Below, piece by piece: positions 61,109 through 64,000 of a DNA stretch of 64,000 nucleotides (its first letter is position 1; every line of letters begins with the position of its first letter). This DNA comes from Nymphaea colorata. Its lineage: Eukaryota > Streptophyta > Magnoliopsida > Nymphaeales > Nymphaeaceae. The position numbers and the translations under genes were made by a program. The notes below the pieces were generated by a model that had not been told where the DNA came from, searched no databases, and was given only the letters and a program-made list of their open reading frames with translations. Where the stretch lies: contig NC_045139.1 in assembly GCF_008831285.2 (NCBI RefSeq), positions 15,110,354 to 15,174,353 of the forward strand. Reading direction: 5' to 3'.

Positions 61109-64000
61109 ATGGCACCAGAGGGCAGGAAAAGGGGGAAAATCAGATGGAGCAAACTCTACACCTTCTCTTGTATCCGACCAAGCGTTTTAGAGTCGGATGG
61201 CCCCCTCCCAAGTCCTGGTTTTTCACGGGTTGTCCATTGTAATCGCTCTCAAATGCACAAGAAGAAGCCTTTTAAGTATCCAAACAATTATATATCAACC
61301 ACCAAATACAATGCCCTTACCTTTTTACCAAAAGCAACTTTTGAGCAGTTCCGGCGAGTTGCTAATCTATATTTTCTTTTGGCTGCTGCTCTGTCCCTTA
61401 CCCCTGTAACTCCCTTTTCTGCTGTCAGTATGATAGCTCCACTGGTTTTTGTTGTGGGGTTGAGTATGTTAAAGGAAGCATTGGAAGACTGGCGACGGTT
61501 TATGCAGGACATGAAGGTTAACAGCAGGAAGGTAAGTGTTCATACAGGGGAAGGGAAGTTTGGTAACAAGAGCTGGCAAAACCTCCGAGTTGGAGATGTT
61601 GTGAAGGTGGAGAAGGATCAATTTTTTCCAGCTGATCTTTTGTTACTCTCATCCAGTTACGAAGATGGGATTTGCTATGTTGAAACCATGAATCTAGACG
61701 GAGAGACAAATTTAAAGGTCAAAAGAGCCTTGGAAACAACCCTGCCATTGGATAATGATGCAGCATTTGCAGATTTCACAGCGACAATTAGGTGTGAAGA
61801 TCCCAACCCTAACCTGTACACTTTTGTTGGCAATTTGGAATATGAGCAACAGGTCTTCCCTATTGATCCGAGTCAGGTGCTTCTTAGGGACTCAAAGCTT
61901 CGGAATACTCAATATGTTTATGGTGTTGTGATTTTTACTGGTCATGATAGCAAAGTCATGCAGAATGCAACAAGATCTCCATCCAAAAGGAGCACTATTG
62001 AAAAGAAGATGGATTATATCATATATCTCCTTTTCACTGTTCTTGTTTTGATATCACTAATCAGCTCCATTGGCTTTGCTGTGAAGACAAAGTTTTTGAT
62101 GCCAAAATGGTGGTACCTGCAACCTGACAATACAACCAACTTGTATGACCCCAAAAATGCTTCTCTATCTGGGGTTTTTCATCTGGTTACAGCTCTAATC
62201 CTGTATGGCTACCTGATTCCAATTTCACTTTATGTTTCTATTGAAATTGTGAAGGTTTTGCAAGCAACATTTATCAACCAAGATCTTCAAATGTATGATG
62301 AAGAAACTGGAAACACAGCTCAGGCACGGACTTCAAATTTGAATGAGGAACTTGGTCAGGTTGATACCATTTTATCAGACAAGACTGGTACCCTCACCTG
62401 CAACCAAATGGACTTCCTGAAATGCTCGATTGCTGGTGTATCATATGGTGTTGGTTCTAGTGAAGTAGAGATTGCTGCAGCTAAGCATATGGCTGTTGAT
62501 CATAATCGACAAAAGGCTGACCCTGCAGGCAATCATGATATCCATTATTCATCAGAAAATGATGAAGGAAATCTCCATTCGCCAGAAATAGAATTGGAGC
62601 CTATGACTACTCCCAGATTTGGGAATGGCAAAAAGCCATCGATAAAAGGATTTAGCTTTGAAGATGATCGGCTTATGAATGGAAACTGGTTGAATGAAGC
62701 CAATGCTAATAGCATTTTATTGTTCTTTCGCATATTAGCACTTTGTCACACTGCCATCCCTGAGCTGAACCCTGAAACTGGTAGCTTCAATTATGAAGCA
62801 GAGTCTCCAGATGAAGGTGCATTTCTTGTTGCTGCAAGAGAGTTTGGCTTTGAATTCTGTAAGAGAACCCAAACAAGCGTCTTTGTTCGAGAGCGTTATC
62901 CTTCTCCTGCCCATCCAATCGAGAGGTCTGAAATTTATTTACATTTGCAGTTTCAAAAAGTTAACCTGCATCCTGATTTCCTGAAATGATGTTATCTTGC
63001 TTTTCATTGATATGTTTGTAGAGAGTACAAGGTACTTAACTTACTGGAGTTTAGCAGCAAAAGGAAGCGGATGTCTGTAATTATCCAAAATGAGGAGGGT
63101 GAAATTCTCCTTTTATGCAAGGGTGCTGACAGGTCTGCCTGCTGATTCTCTTGCTGGCATATTCTTCGTTGTTCACCTCAGAATTGTGGTCATTAATAAG
63201 CTTATTACCTCTTATAATTAATGTTTCCATCTTGATATAAATGAACCACTTAATCAATCTAGTAGAGCAATTTAGGTAAAGATGCTGGTTACAAATATTT
63301 TGTTGACCAATTGGTTTGCTGATTCCTATGGTTATGGTGTGCTAATCTTTTCAAAGAACAAGTTGCAAGCCCTCCAAAGAAAACTCATGTGAGTCAATTT
63401 GTGATCTTTACTTCTTACCTTAAACTTGCAGCATAATATTTGAAAGACTGGCAAAAACTGGGAGAACATATGAACATGATACAAGCAAGCATCTAAATGA
63501 ATATGGGGAGGCAGGACTCCGTACATTGGCTCTGGCTTACAAGAAACTCGAAGAGTCTGAGTATTTGGCTTGGAATGCAGAATTTCTCAAAGCAAAGACT
63601 ACTATAGGGCCGGATAGAGATCATCTACTTGAGCGGGTAGCGGATTTGATGGAAAAAGACTTGGTTCTGGTTGGTGCAACTGCTGTTGAAGATAAACTGC
63701 AGAAGGGGGTAAATCTCTCTCTCTTTCTCTCTCCCTCTCTCTCTCTGTTTATGTGTGCTGTGTATGCATTAACTCCAACATGATATACCACTCCACTCAT
63801 TTCATACGGCAGGTTCCTCAGTGCATAGATAAACTTGCTCAAGCCGGTCTAAAAATATGGGTACTGACGGGTGACAAAATGGAGACTGCAATCAATATTG
63901 GGTATGCTTCTATAATTAAAACATGGGATATGTTATTCTAGTTGCCTGGTTGTCTACTTCTAGCTTAACATACTTCTCTTGCAGATATGCTTGCAGTTTG
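61109..64000 (+). CDS. P4-ATPase phospholipid flippase, ALA4-7 type (5' part)
   Basis: Five exons in view: 61109-62925, 63022-63132, 63432-63708, 63813-63901 and 63985 onward, cut by the window end; 770 of perhaps 1,200 residues. The ATG has a strong context (A at -3, G at +4). Landmarks: [20 protein letters not shown] near the start, first membrane hairpin with [16 protein letters not shown], actuator motif DGET at 197-200, PISL at 371-374 in the lipid-handling M4 helix where other P-type pumps have PEGL, phosphorylation site DKTGT at 424-428, nucleotide-binding KGAD, and [15 protein letters not shown] in the last complete exon. P4-ATPases, with ALIS (CDC50) partners, flip phospholipids to the cytosolic leaflet. 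The N terminus and [10 protein letters not shown] motif fit the ALA4-7 branch. The large first coding exon is typical. Confidence 0.93.
63714..63746. repeat. (CT)n tract in ALA intron 3
   Basis: A ctctctttctctctccctct run follows the donor of the third ALA exon. Confidence 0.8.

Noticed and set aside
1-64000. CRISPR arrays, bacterial operons, rRNA and true tRNA genes
   Set aside because: None was seen; the sequence is plant nuclear DNA and regular repeats here are microsatellites.

Overview
This is nuclear DNA from a flowering plant. Genes carry many short GT-AG introns, intergenic DNA is AT-rich with long AT, CT, GA and GT microsatellites, and several families are specific to land plants (EPFL peptides, NPR salicylate receptors, KIPK-type AGC kinases, ALA flippases). 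I cannot name the species. Most genes had to be rebuilt from spliced exons; I placed exon ends by GT/AG signals, continuous reading phase and remembered family sequence, and all joins keep frame.

Layout. 1-1968 (+): 3' half of a mitochondrial carrier of the CoA-transporter type. 2897-3492 (-): three-exon secreted EPFL cysteine-rich peptide. 6861-8311 (-): 121-residue plant protein with a duplicated helical motif, divergent from 9238-11842 (+), mitochondrial ribosomal protein bL34. 13911-19483 (-): NPR3/NPR4-clade BTB-ankyrin protein. 24493-28252 (-): ten-exon SurE-like phosphatase. 28253-37682: 9.4 kb with no convincing gene. 37683-42796 (-): eight-exon triple CCCH zinc-finger protein (C3H65/EMB1789 type). 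47448-48893 (-): intronless TRAPPC12-type TPR protein, head-to-head with 51339-52094 (+), the N-terminal part of a KIPK-like AGC kinase whose kinase domain is absent from the window. 54398-57720: a large foldback element with about 1 kb outer inverted arms and a separate central hairpin carrying captured gene-like coding sequence. 61109-64000 (+): 5' part of an ALA4-7-type P4-ATPase with a leader exon, leader intron and upstream ORFs.

The genes are ordinary single-copy style plant loci with unrelated roles (organelle transport and translation, developmental signalling, salicylate response, RNA binding, vesicle tethering, lipid flipping). I see no operon-like functional cluster. The least ordinary parts are the foldback element with its captured fragments and the adjacent decapitated kinase gene; together they mark 52-58 kb as a rearranged accessory region. 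No rRNA, tRNA gene or CRISPR array was seen.
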